The notes under the pieces are model-generated. The model was given only the letters and a program-made list of their open reading frames with translations, searched no databases and was not told the DNA's origin. DNA of 64,000 nucleotides from positions 1 to 64,000 of the forward strand of contig JASANC010003387.1 in assembly GCA_030248135.1 (NCBI GenBank), read 5' to 3'. How positions within the stretch are numbered: position 1 is the first letter of the stretch; each line of letters opens with the position of its first letter. Below are positions 12,001 through 20,286 of this stretch, piece after piece. The position numbers were made by a program, and so were the translations under genes. This stretch comes from Theristus sp. LFF4_11 (taxonomy: Eukaryota; Nematoda; Chromadorea; Monhysterida; Xyalidae).

Positions 12001-14648
12001 TAAAAACACTGCAACACCGGTGGTTGGCGTGATGCATTGCCCGTTGACGTTCACACTCGCACCAACACAACGACACACATTGTTCTGACACTGCGAGTTG
12101 CCAGTGCAGCGTTCGCCGTTTGCGCACGTTTGCCCGGGTGGGGATTCGACTGAAAGAAAAGTTTTGATTTGAATACGTGAAAGCAATAAGCTACAACTAA
12201 ACCCAAAAAATCTCCGCATCCTTGTGTTCAAAAAAAACTTTGATACGGGCTTCATGAAATTTAACTCTACAAAACACTTTTTTGAAACCAACTTCTCTGA
12301 CATATGCCGAATTGATTGTTTGTCCCAGCAGGGCACGTGCACCGGCCGTTCAGACACGTTGAGCCACCGAGACATTGCGCGTTGATGCGACACACTTGAC
12401 CGGGCGCTACTTTGTCAAGACATTGCCCTTCGAATTCCACTTGATTGGCTCGACAGCCTGAAAGAATCAATAGAACCACACATTATGACCAATGAAACAA
12501 ATTGAAAACTAGTTGCCCAATGCAACTATTGTAGATTTATTCAAACGTGTCCGGACTAAAATAACGTCGTTTGCTTTAAAAACGCCCGTTTGTCTAAGTA
12601 CAGGCACTAAATTTTTAGTTTGGTGTGACTGATTCGACATTCACCATTTATTTACGGGAAGAAATCGGCTAAACGGAAAGTCTGGTTTGCAGTGAACGGC
12701 AAGCGGATGTTTGGCGGCACATGACGTCATTTCAGTGGGACACGTTTGAAAAAATAGGTCATACAAACCAGGTCTACAGATGCCATCGTTCGGCGACACA
12801 ATATAGCCGGGCGGACACTGCAACGAACAAATGCTGCCCGTCCATTTCTGACCGTTCGGACAGCGACACAGCCCGTTTTCGCACGTCATTCCCGGCTGCA
12901 CTGCGTGACACTGCGACGAGTACACGCAACGGTTGCCAGGTGCGACTGCTGAAAAACGCCATTGAGTTTTTGAAATTTCTTTTAAAAAAGTTCAGAAGTT
13001 CTCTGCGCAACGCACTTTCAATGCATCGACCGAGCACTCCGGAGAACGTGAAGCCGTCCTGACAGGTGACACCTGGTGAATGTGCAAGATGTTTGTGCAG
13101 CTAGTTATTTTTGACGTTTGTAAATTTACATACGCCCCTGATTACTGACTGACCGCAGGTTCCGTCGACGGCCACTGGTGTGTTCGGTGGGCATGAGCAT
13201 TGTTGCAGGAAACAGATCGTGTTTGGAAACGCTGCCGTGCATTGCTGAACGTGCGTGCACGGACGCGAACCCGGTGCTAGCACTGAATTGCAACAATGAT
13301 TCAATGGAACATTGATTGTTTAGCATTGACGCCTATCTGTTGTGTGTAAGTGTTTCAATCATGCCCATGCGACGATGGTTTGGGTTGTTGTGAAAGGTGG
13401 CGCGTTTGCCGCCATGCGGTCAAACCGTTTCATTTTAGGTTTTCTCCTGTGTAACCAAACCAATGGTTTTAAGTGAGTTTATCTCGTTTGTTTAGCGGAT
13501 CATGTTTTTGGATAAAAAATATTTTTCTGCCTGCATTAAGTTCATTTTGAGCCGTGCAATTGCATCTGGTGCCTCAGTCCTCACACACTGGCTAGCAAAA
13601 CAAGAAATTTTGAAAACAAAAAATGCAAGCTGACCTTGTTTGCATTCACCAAGCTCTCTGATCCAGACCGTTCCCCGTTGCGTGCAGTTGCTGTTGCTGA
13701 AAGAACAGCGTCCGTCCGGCGTCACGGTCATACCATAGACACACTTGCAACGTTGTGCCAGACAGAATGCGCCTTGCTCGAAGCCGCTGCACTGCTGCGA
13801 ATACTGACACACGCCACCCGGTGGGCTCACTGGAATTGTGTGAAGCCATCGTTTGGACATCATCGTTGTTGTTGTTGTTGGGATTTTTAGGCGATGTTTT
13901 CAGCCAGGACTAACCCAGAGCAGCGTACAGAACGCCATTGAGCAGGGTGCCCATCGAGTTTTTCTATCATTAAGTGCCTGTACACCCCTCGGCGGGACTC
14001 GATCCCCCGAGCGCATAGATTACAGTCTAACGCACTACCACCAGGCCACGAGGATGACATCATAAGTCGCACAAGGGGTGATGATTGACACAATAATTGA
14101 AAAATCTGCAAACCAACCATTCATGCAGGTGCCTGCCTCCGAAATGTACACTTGACCGGCGTGACACTGAGTTTGACTTGGTGATTCTGAACATTTTAAT
14201 GGTGCAACATTTTCTGAAAAAAGTAAAAGACAACGAACAAAAAGAAAAAAACGCACGCACCTTGTGAGACACAGGTGGAGCCGGCGTTGATTGTGCCCTG
14301 TTTGCACATGCATGTGCCGGAGCAGTACGCGTACGGATAGCCGGTGCAGTGGTCGTCACTCGAGCAGATGCCACCAGGCGGCACACTGTTCACTTGCAAC
14401 TCAACGGACGCACTGTTTGGGCTTGTAATTTGTGGCTGTGCTGACGTGGACTTGATTGTTTGGTCGTTGTTGATGATATCGCCTTGATTGCCTCTTGCGA
14501 CCGAGTCAAACAGCGGCTGCTCCGCTTGCACGTCGAAAAAACGGTTTTTACTTGTTTGGCGTCGGGTGTTTCGCTGGGCTTGCGACGACTCAACGACTGT
14601 GGCCACTGCAAGCAGCACCAGAACCGCGCACTTAACGAAATTGCTCAT
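1..14648 (-). CDS. Giant secreted EB-module protein (47 exons, C-terminus beyond left edge)
   Basis: The ATG at 14648 opens a signal peptide (MSNFVKCAVLVLLAV...). It is followed by some 40 EB modules, each about 42-46 residues with six to eight Cys (PPGxxC...C.GGS.C..G.C.CP.G....G.C). Exons right to left: 14261-14648, 14118-14213, 13635-13829, 13154-13282, 13016-13072, 12769-12948, 12293-12457, 12018-12149, 11633-11764, 11294-11422, 10838-10963, 10636-10761, 10359-10484, 9902-10252, 9541-9669, 9135-9263, 8811-8936, 8561-8686, 8358-8492, 8144-8275, 7915-8040, 7335-7460, 7074-7199, 6718-6864, 6080-6403, 5751-5891, 5249-5380, 4725-5179, 4484-4574, 4275-4406, 3580-3711, 3364-3498, 3170-3301, 2949-3086, 2746-2877, 2532-2672, 2272-2418, 2037-2174, 1706-1912, 1515-1611, 1401-1420 (doubtful), 1171-1308, 917-1063, 657-785, 402-548, 195-323, 1-54. 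Nearly all introns are phase 1, so exons are symmetric and duplicable. No membrane segment is seen, so it is probably extracellular (cuticle or matrix; inference). No stop is reached. Confidence 0.9.
1171..1611 (-). CDS. EB exons 1515-1611, 1401-1420 (tentative) and 1171-1308
   Basis: Exon 1515-1611 encodes the first part of a module (YPGEMCNSFSACYGGSSC...) but ends before the last cysteine at a perfect donor, CA|gtaagt, in phase 2. The missing end is found in a 20 nt piece at 1401-1420 (CGA ACA TGC GTG CCG GGC), which restores the terminal Cys and the phase-1 exit into 1171-1308 (GGVCSERSVC...). The donor of this microexon (gtccaa) is weak. A longer reading to CATCCCG|gtagaa ends in the wrong phase. 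The donor of 1171-1308 (ACG G|gtgtgt) is also provisional. The module order is secure; the exact boundaries are not. Confidence 0.5.
3743..4029. mobile_element. Mariner/Tc1-type MITE, near-perfect palindrome
   Basis: Ends TACAGGGTGAACCAAAAAAA and the complement ...TTGACTCACACTGTA. Arms of about 120 bp (CTCACTGGCGTGTGCTGAGG / CCTCAGCACACGCCAGTGAG) flank a short centre. It lies in an intron of the giant EB gene. Confidence 0.88.
4030..4190. mobile_element. Palindromic element of the CCAACCAATCAG family
   Basis: The ends ACTCAAAATTATAGGGAATC and GATTCCCTATAATTTAGAGT are complementary, with CATGGATCACGTGACC inside. It directly follows the mariner-type MITE in the same intron. Confidence 0.8.
4484..5179 (-). 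CDS. Exon pair 4725-5179 and 4484-4574: long spacer with dibasic site and an EB module split by a phase-0 intron
   Basis: Exon 4725-5179 opens with about 130 residues of non-EB sequence containing a basic stretch (TTTKRRTNRAKRDS) with an RAKR motif of the kind cut by furin-like proprotein convertases. It then begins a module (CAAPYQRCQ) and stops at a phase-0 donor, TGC CAG|gtttgc. Exon 4484-4574 resumes with GGC AAC GGC GTC TGC and finishes the module (GNGVCESSICQCPPGH). This is the only phase-0 intron in the array. It carries a copy of the foldback MITE (4614-4700). The 5' boundary at 5179 (acceptor aaaaag) has a poor pyrimidine tract and is the least certain end. Confidence 0.7.
4614..4700. 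mobile_element. Foldback MITE, CATTCATGAAGC family, copy 1
   Basis: GGCATTCATGAAGCGTCATT faces GCGTCACTAAATACCGCTTC and CATGAATGCC. It lies in the only phase-0 intron of the EB array. Confidence 0.85.
5418..5640. mobile_element. 215 bp MITE family, copy 1
   Basis: From GGTTCCGTGACTCAATGCGC to CGCATTGAGTCGCAGAACC, with core GCATGACGCGGGAATTC. It lies in an EB-gene intron. Confidence 0.82.
6080..6403 (-). CDS. Cysteine-free Ser/Thr/Val-rich linker exon in the EB array
   Basis: A 324 nt exon flanked by phase-1 splice sites (ttttccag|AG TTG; GAA CCA G|gtttgg). It encodes about 108 residues without a single Cys, unlike every neighbour. The first third is charged (LIRSDHTTELISSFYAP, then a KK/RR-containing stretch). 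The rest is rich in S, T, V and A and could carry O-glycans (inference). Its splice phase matches the EB exons, so it can be included or skipped without changing frame and may be alternatively used. An EB exon (6718-6864) lies upstream and another (5751-5891) downstream. Confidence 0.65.
7683..7895. mobile_element. 215 bp MITE family, copy 2
   Basis: From GGTCCCGGGACTCAATGCGC to CCGCATTGAGTCGCACG, same core. It lies in an EB-gene intron. Confidence 0.82.
9738..9862. mobile_element. GACGT-rich MITE, intact copy
   Basis: Inverted ends AAGGCCCGTTCATACTGAC and GTCAGTATGAACGGACTTT, with ACGTACGTGAAAGGCACGTC inside. About 125 bp, in an EB-gene intron. Confidence 0.85.
9902..10252 (-). CDS. Double-module EB exon with Pro/His/Asn-rich spacer
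   Basis: This is the only exon in the array with two complete EB modules and no intron between them. The first is VPPFSLCNNGEICGG..., the second VPFMGPCEHDAHCAGG.... A spacer of about 38 residues rich in S, T, N, H and P joins them. The length is 351 nt, a multiple of three, and both ends are phase 1 (acceptor at 10253, donor CCA G|gttgac). It looks like two ancestral exons fused by intron loss, or a former intron read through as linker. The first explanation is simpler because the spacer is in frame and free of stops. Confidence 0.85.
10527..10603. mobile_element. Foldback MITE, CATTCATGAAGC family, copy 2 (diverged)
   Basis: GTGGCATTCATGAAGCAGTG and ACATCATGAATGCCCC at the two ends, shorter loop. 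It lies in an EB-gene intron. Confidence 0.78.
11000..11215. mobile_element. Palindromic element of the CCAACCAATCAG family
   Basis: CTAGCTGGTTGGTTGATTCG faces CCAACCAACCAATCAGCTAG, with ATATGT / ACATAT outside and TGCATGCATCAG inside. It lies in an EB-gene intron. Confidence 0.78.
12544..12761. mobile_element. CRE-like MITE, copy 1
   Basis: Ends AACGTGTCCGGACTAAAATA and CAGTGGGACACGTTTG, with TGACGTCA near the right end (degraded to TAACGTCG at the left). It stops about 8 bp from the donor of EB exon 12769-12948. Confidence 0.82.
13865..14053 (-). mobile_element. SINE family 1, copy 1
   Basis: The tRNA-like head CCTCGTGGCCTGGTGGTAG is at the right end. The B box is GGGGGATCGAGTCCCG and the CAA repeats are at the left. 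GACATCAT flanks both sides (target duplication). It lies in an EB-gene intron, sense orientation. Confidence 0.9.
14261..14648 (-). CDS. First exon of the giant EB gene: signal peptide, spacer and first EB module
   Basis: The start is placed at 14648 because the next residues are a classic secretion signal: MSNF, a lysine, a run of V/L/A, then VESSQAQ. An in-frame upstream ATG at 14729 would put charged sequence (MAVQADPRLK) before it and is less likely. A polar spacer of about 70 residues precedes the first module (PPGGICSSDDHC...), which has CMCKQG in place of the usual C.CP.G. The exon ends in phase 1 (CAA G|gtgcgt). The 330 bp upstream, up to the neighbouring EB gene's stop at 14978, must hold the promoter. 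That stretch also holds an A/T-rich hairpin at 14760-14795. Confidence 0.85.
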
Positions 14649-14977
14649 TTTGCAACGCAGTTTTAGTTTAGAAAGTTCAACGCCTTTTAAGTCAAAAAAT
14701 TTCAATCTGGGATCCGCTTGAACTGCCATGATTACTCATCTGTTAGTGCCGCTTTGTTATCCACTTTTTTGCTATACTTTTGTCACAAAAAGTGGATGAA
14801 AGTGCGGTTGAAAAAACGCGCAATCAATTGAAACTTGATACGCGTAAGGGTGACAGCTTCGCATGTCATCAACGATTTTTTTGTCCGCATTTGGTCAGCT
14901 GACATTTGTGCAAAAATGCTCAGTTCAGTTTTCTACTCTTCAAACCAAAACAGCGATGACTCAGCATGAAAAAGATG

Positions 14978-16032
14978 TCAAGTGAAAAAGTTTCTCAAAA
15001 ATGCACCTCCGTTTAGCCCGGTTTTCTCCGGCGTTACAATTGACTTCACAGCAACAAGCGGTACGCAGGTTTGACCGATCGCTGCCAAATCGTTCGGACA
15101 GACGCAGCGCCTCGACTTGCACAAACTGCCCGGAAACGCCTTTGTGCACTGGCGACTGTCATCGCAGCCGAATTGTCCGGGGTAAACCACTGCGCACAGT
15201 GAAATTCATTTTAACAATCTCAAAAAAATCTTAAAAACTCATTAAAATTCGCCAGCCACAAAATTCTGCTCAAACCAGATTAAGGGCATTCGAACATGCA
15301 ATTAAGGTCGGCAGACCAGTTCTGCGACTGAGCGGAACAAAAAAATCATTTTGAATGTCGACTATATACCAGGCAAGCACTGTCTGCTGATGAGCACGAA
15401 CGAAGCGACACAGCGGCAGCGCCCTCGACTCGAACAGAATTCACCAGTGCCCGGACAGTCTGCGTTCGTGGCGCACGGTGAATCGATGCTGCTGTCTGAA
15501 AAAGAGAAACCGGCAAAACAAAAAAACTTCTGCCTGGTGTCCGTCGCACTCACTGACGAGCCAGGGGGCACCGCGGTATGCGTCTATACCTGACGAAACC
15601 GCAAACAGCGAACTTCATGTATTGTGTTTCGGTGATGGTTGTTTTATACGTGATGGGTGTCATGGTCAAAATGGAACGCAATCATAATGCTGTCATTTGA
15701 ATGCGGTCACCTCTCTGCTGGCGTGTATTCACGCAGTGTGTGCCATTTGGCAGGAATGTCGGCGCACACCGGCAAATGGCGTCAACGCAGATGCTGTTTG
15801 CGATGCGACACGGCACACTGCCGACACTGCGGTCGCACGCCAAGCCAAGCATGCTCGCCACTGCTGAAATGGTTTCAAGCAATACCGTAACCAACAACCG
15901 GGGTACTGTAGCGGTACGGTAATTATTATGGAATTTTTTTTGTCACTTGGACTTACCATCATTGATAAATGTGATCGATAAAAGAAAAGTGGAACACAAC
16001 AGTAAACCCATGCCGCCGTCGCGTCGTCTCAT
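14978..16032 (-). CDS. Small secreted protein with three EB modules
   Basis: Four exons: 15957-16032, 15711-15863, 15370-15495 and 14978-15189. They join in phase 1 to give about 188 residues, ending in TGA at 14978-14980. Exon 1 is a signal peptide (MRRRDGGMGLLLCSTFLLS...) with a strong donor, GAT G|gtaagt. Exons 2 to 4 carry one EB-like module each: CDRSVGSVPC..., CATNADCPGTGEFC... and CDDSRQCTKAFPGSLC.... A basic tail of about 25 residues follows the last module. A separate signal peptide at 14648 argues that the downstream array is a distinct gene, although readthrough transcripts cannot be excluded. It is probably an ancient tandem relative of that array. The start faces the YHYH gene across 16033-17091. 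Confidence 0.82.
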
Positions 16033-17091
16033 GTTTTTTAATTTTGAAGTTTTAACAAATACCAGTTATGTCATCATGGGAAATGGAGAAAAACCGAAAT
16101 GCAGCATCTGTTGGCAGTGTGTCAAGCATTCACAGATTGTTCTGAAACGTTTTTTTAACATTGAGATTAGCTTCTGACCAGGTAAGGTAAACAAAATGAC
16201 CAAACACTCAAATGGTCAAAAATATTTGACATAGGTCAAACATGCTGTCGAATCCGCTGAAGGGGATTGTCGGCCGCTTATTGCAGTGCAAACAAACGAT
16301 GGATTTGTTGTGTCTAGCCTGTCATTGCCACAGTGACTCAATAAATAATAACAAAAGTCAATTCGACGTTCTGTGACATCAAGAAAATTGTGAAAACAAT
16401 TACAGTTTGTGGTTTTTCTATGAGCTGAAACAGCACCATTTCAGTAGCGTATAGTCGTGGTGAAAACAATTTCTGGATGGCTGGTTTTTGCTGTGAAACC
16501 CATTGCAGACGCAACAAACTGTTTTGTTTGCTCAGCTTTTGGCATGTGTGTATGTGTGTGTGTCATTTCAATTCCTTTGCATCGAACGATTGAATAATTG
16601 AAAAGTACGATTCATTGCTGACACTTCATGCAAGCGACCCAAACAGCGACTGTATCTTCTGCAATTCTGCTTGGTCTCCACTCCATCGTTCATCACGTGC
16701 ACCCTTTCCGAACTTTGTTTTGTTTTTGGTTTCGACTCAGAGCACGTGGGCCGTGTCTTTTTTCTGTAACGTCACAGCATATTTCAAAGGGATCCAATCA
16801 CTGTGGGGCTTTGATGTAGACGTGATGTAGATGTAGCAAACTAACGGATGATGTAAAGTCGTTAGCAGTTGTAAACAAAATATGGGAATAAAGATGTCTA
16901 TTGTCGATTGCGAACAAAACCGGTTTATGACAAAACACGGAGCTGACAACAAAACCGCTGTGACAAAAGCACTTTGCTAAAAATGAACACGCCAAAAAAG
17001 ATGTCGGAAGCTGGTGTGTAAACAATCTTCAGGTTTTTCAGACTTTCACGGGTGGTGCTTTTTACAGTGTCCTTTAACACAAACCAAAAAA
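16033..17091. promoter_or_regulatory. Divergent upstream region between the small EB gene and the YHYH gene
   Basis: The segment separates two genes transcribed away from each other, so it should contain both promoters. I find no convincing exon here. It holds a short TG repeat at 16548-16562 and scattered A/T-rich sequence. No TATA-type box can be assigned with confidence. Confidence 0.4.
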
Positions 17092-20010
17092 ATGGTTGCA
17101 CCACTTTTATTCATTTTAATTTTAGCGGCAGCAGATGCTCAGTACCCCTGGCCTCCACCATACCCATTTCCGGTGAAAAATTTTAAAAAATCACTTAAAT
17201 TTTTAAATTTGGTTTCATTTGTAATATAATTTTGTTGAATTTCAATTGTTTTTTTACGTCTGAATTATGTAGGGTGGCCGACCTCCGTTTGGAAGCGGTG
17301 TACCACCCGGGGCCAGTGGAGGCTTTGCTGCCGCACCAAACAAACCGTACCGTGAGCCGATCACTGAACAGAGGGACGGCAAAGGATTCTGCAAGTTTGT
17401 GTGTGTTTTTTGGATCGCGTTTCAACACAATGAAAATGCAATCTACTTGTAAACACACAAAACACTGAAAATTTGACACTAAGTTTTTATGTGGATTCCT
17501 TAGGAGGGAGTTATTAGCTACCAAAAGATTGTAATGCAAACCTTTTTTCTGGTCTACTTAAAAGTAGCCAGGATCGTTTGTTGTTGTCGTTAATCAGTGA
17601 GGCGGATCCCTGTTGATGATGATTGCTGACGTTTCAGCACGGTTGTACCTCGGCAGCAGGCTGCGGCATGGGACATCCTCGGCAAAGGCAACATCTACGA
17701 ACTGGCCGTGCAAGCAGTGCAGATCTACAACACCAATCAGTGCGTTCAACCGCCACGGCCCAGTTTCGCGAGGGGACAATGTCCGTCAACAGGTTCAGTT
17801 TTGAAAAGAAATTCGTTATTCATTGCTGTGTAATTCTAATTTTCTGCGTTGTCCACAGGAGTGGGCAAATGTGACACAACGTCAATGAAAACCGAGTCGA
17901 TTTACGTCAGTTGGAATGATCCTGCAAATGGAGTCCGCTGGGTGCTCACCAACGGCATACCAGACCACTGTTATGATGCAAGTTGTTTCAATTTTTTAAT
18001 ACAACTACCGTATTACCTCTATTAAACCCCCCCCCCCAAAATTAAACCCCCCCCAACAAATAAACCCCCACCCCCTCGACAAGTTTCCAAATAATCCCCC
18101 CCCCAAAATAATCCTCCATGGGGGATTATTGAAACCTGTTTGAAACACATACCCAGCGAATTCAGTGGCTGGTTGCAGTGAAAATGATGAAAGTGTGCTA
18201 CCAAAGGCCCCAAATGGATGAGTTAATGGTAATTTCATTACAAAAGGCTGTTGTAAAAGGAAATTTCTATGTAGAGTAGAAGTTTCTGCGACTTCCTTCC
18301 TGCCATGGAAGGTATTTTTGCCATTTTGCCCACCCCTAAAAATGGTTTCCAAATAAACCCCCCCCCAAAATAAAGCCCCCCCCCCAAAAAAAATAAACCC
18401 CCACCCACAGAAGTCGCTGAAGAAATAAACCCCCATGGGGGTTTATTAGAGGTAATACGGTAAATTTCCTTTTTGGCTTTCAGAGTAATTCGGGAAATGT
18501 TGTTCATGAACGCCATATCATAATTGAAAATAAAATTCTGCAAATGTTCCGGCATACCGTTCATTTTTGACCGCACATCACAGACAGAGCAGGAGCAGCC
18601 GAACCCGAATCGGCCGTGCGAACATTATCGCATCATGAAACTGCCACTGAATCCGATCTATCAACCGAACGCTTTCCGAACACACAGAATGGGCGCTGTC
18701 GGCGTTGCGATCAGTGGTTCATGACGTTTTTTTCTGAATGGCTTTCAGTTTAATGTCTCAAATAAAGCTTGCAACGCACATAAAACAAGGAGGAAGGAGC
18801 ATGAAACAAGGAAAACAACAAAATGAACGAAACATGAAACGCACAGGAGCGTACATGTACAACCACCAATCGGCTGAGCCCGACTGCAATGCCGCCGCGT
18901 TACAGGAGCAGCCGAATTTCGACCCGTGCGACGGCCACGCAGATCCGACCTGCTCGTATCATTACCACAAAGCGCCCGTCTGCATTCAGGCCAGTTTCGT
19001 GTTGGCACCGATTTACAGACCACCAAGCATAATTGCAGAGCGATTTCATCAAAATCGCTTGCAATCATGCTTCTGTCGCGTCTGTAGCGCAGGTGTAGTG
19101 CGTTCGTCTACCGTTCTGTAGGTGGAAAGTTCGAACCCCGCTGCGGACAAAGACACACAATGGAAAAACGAAAATGACCAATAACAACTAATGGTCTACT
19201 GCTACTCCCAGAGCCGAGGGTAAATTGCGCTCGCGGCAGTATTGCCCGTTTCCGTCGGAGTTTGGCACCTCATGGTTTCCGGAACCGGCGCGCGAACAAA
19301 TAAATAAATAAATAAAAAAAACACCGATTTACGAACCATAAAGCATAATTGCAGGGCTGGAACAACTGTTCGTTCATGGGCTATATGAACGACGGTGTGC
19401 CAGTGTACGGCCAGTGCGTTGTCAACATCAACGGCAGAAGTACCCGGCTGAAAAGTCGCTATGTGTTCGTGACTTTCGGCAGAATTCCATCACGATGAAA
19501 CTGTTGAATCGCAAAGAAAACTGTTTGTTCTTCAAAAAATTTATTGTCGTTTTATTTGCTACAATTTCCAGGAAACTGGCCGGCCAAAGCGGCTGCGACA
19601 CGTCGCACTACGAGTTTAGTTCGACTTCGACCGGCAACTTAGACGAAGCGAATGGCTACTACTTCGCACAGGATGCCACTGTCGAGAGCGCTCGTTCGCA
19701 ACCGCAAGTGTTTCCCGCTGGCTCGTACGCATACTTCTTCACGCCTGGTATGGCGCACGGCTTTTTTTACAACTTGCTGATTGGCTACATTCGAAAATGC
19801 AGCACGCTCACTGGTCGTGTCGTGTGTTGGGTGTAAAATTTCTGCCAATTAGAGCTGCTGAAGAAATTTGACTTTCGTTTTCAAGCGCATCAATCTATTG
19901 CATGTCCAGAGTATCCGTTCATCATGCCGGGCACAATGACGTCATCAGGTCAACAGCGTATGTGCCAGTTTCAGCCGAGTCAACTGCGGCCGACGCAAGG
20001 CAGAAAATAA
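17092..20010 (+). CDS. Secreted YHYH-domain protein
   Basis: Ten exons: 17092-17172, 17273-17394, 17638-17792, 17859-17977, 18484-18498, 18584-18716, 18847-18998, 19355-19464, 19572-19747 and 19910-20010, giving about 387 residues and a TAA stop. A signal peptide (MVAPLLFILILAAADAQ) is followed by a Pro/Gly-rich segment. The YHYH family signatures then appear in order: WVLTNGIPDH, NPN followed by LPLNP, MGAVGVAISG, CDGHADPTCSYHYHKAP and GYMNDGVPVYG. A Cys-rich C-terminal part follows. The family is widespread in bacteria and patchy in animals, and its function is unknown. Exon 4 ends at a GC donor (GAT|gcaagt). Exon 5 is a 15 nt microexon, preferred because the alternative would need a 25 nt intron and would break the NGIPDH-to-NPN spacing. 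The exit of exon 8 (GT|gttcgt) is the least certain junction. Confidence 0.8.
18006..18462. mobile_element. C-rich MITE inside the GC-AG intron of the YHYH gene
   Basis: Terminal inverted repeats read ACCGTATTACCTCTA at the left and its complement at the right. Just inside lie several runs of 8-11 C with AAATAAACCCCC motifs, and CCATGGGG occurs near the right end. No open frame is visible. It occupies most of the intron 17978-18483. Confidence 0.75.
19080..19320 (+). mobile_element. SINE family 2 (tRNA-derived head, AAATA tail) in YHYH intron
   Basis: The head 19080-19148 resembles a tRNA gene. It has an A-box-like TAGCGCAGGTGTAGTGCG, a B box (AAAGTTCGAACCCC) and ends that can pair (GTCTGTAG / CTGCGGAC). 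A body with CCGAGGGTAAATTGCGCTCG and TTTCCGGAACCGGCGCGCG follows, then an (AAATA)n tail. The flanks 19007-19042 and 19321-19355 are near-identical copies of the intron's 3' end, including its AG acceptor. A second, interrupted copy lies at 39776-40722 on the other strand. Confidence 0.75.
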
Positions 20011-20045
20011 CAAAGTGAACACGCGTGCAATGCAACCCAGGTTTA

Positions 20046-20141
20046 AAAAGCGGCATTCATGAAGCAGTGTTTAGTGATACGTATAGCTGTGTTAAAGCAA
20101 AGCTATGCGGTCACTAAATATGTCTTCATGAATGTCCCTTT
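20046..20141. mobile_element. Foldback MITE, CATTCATGAAGC family, copy 3
   Basis: A near-perfect palindrome of about 90 bp starting AGCGGCATTCATGAAGC and ending in the complement, with a short loop. It lies 36 bp past the YHYH stop codon and may therefore be in the 3' UTR. Confidence 0.85.
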
Positions 20142-20286
20142 AAGGATTTCTGCAACGAACTTCTGGCATTTTTTATGCGAATCCATTCTTTGTAATTTAT
20201 CGTATGAAAATCCTGAGCACCGGTCAGACCACAAGAACATTTGATCGCAAAAACAAAAACAAGAACAAAAGAACATGATGCGCCTA

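Noticed and set aside
13497..13600. An extra EB exon between 13282 and 13635
   Set aside because: An AG acceptor exists, but the phase-1 reading hits a stop within four codons and no EB cysteines are present.
18499..18583. Reading through to CATACC with a 25 nt intron in the YHYH gene
   Set aside because: A 25 nt intron is implausibly short and the extra residues disrupt the spacing of conserved YHYH motifs, so the microexon model is preferred.
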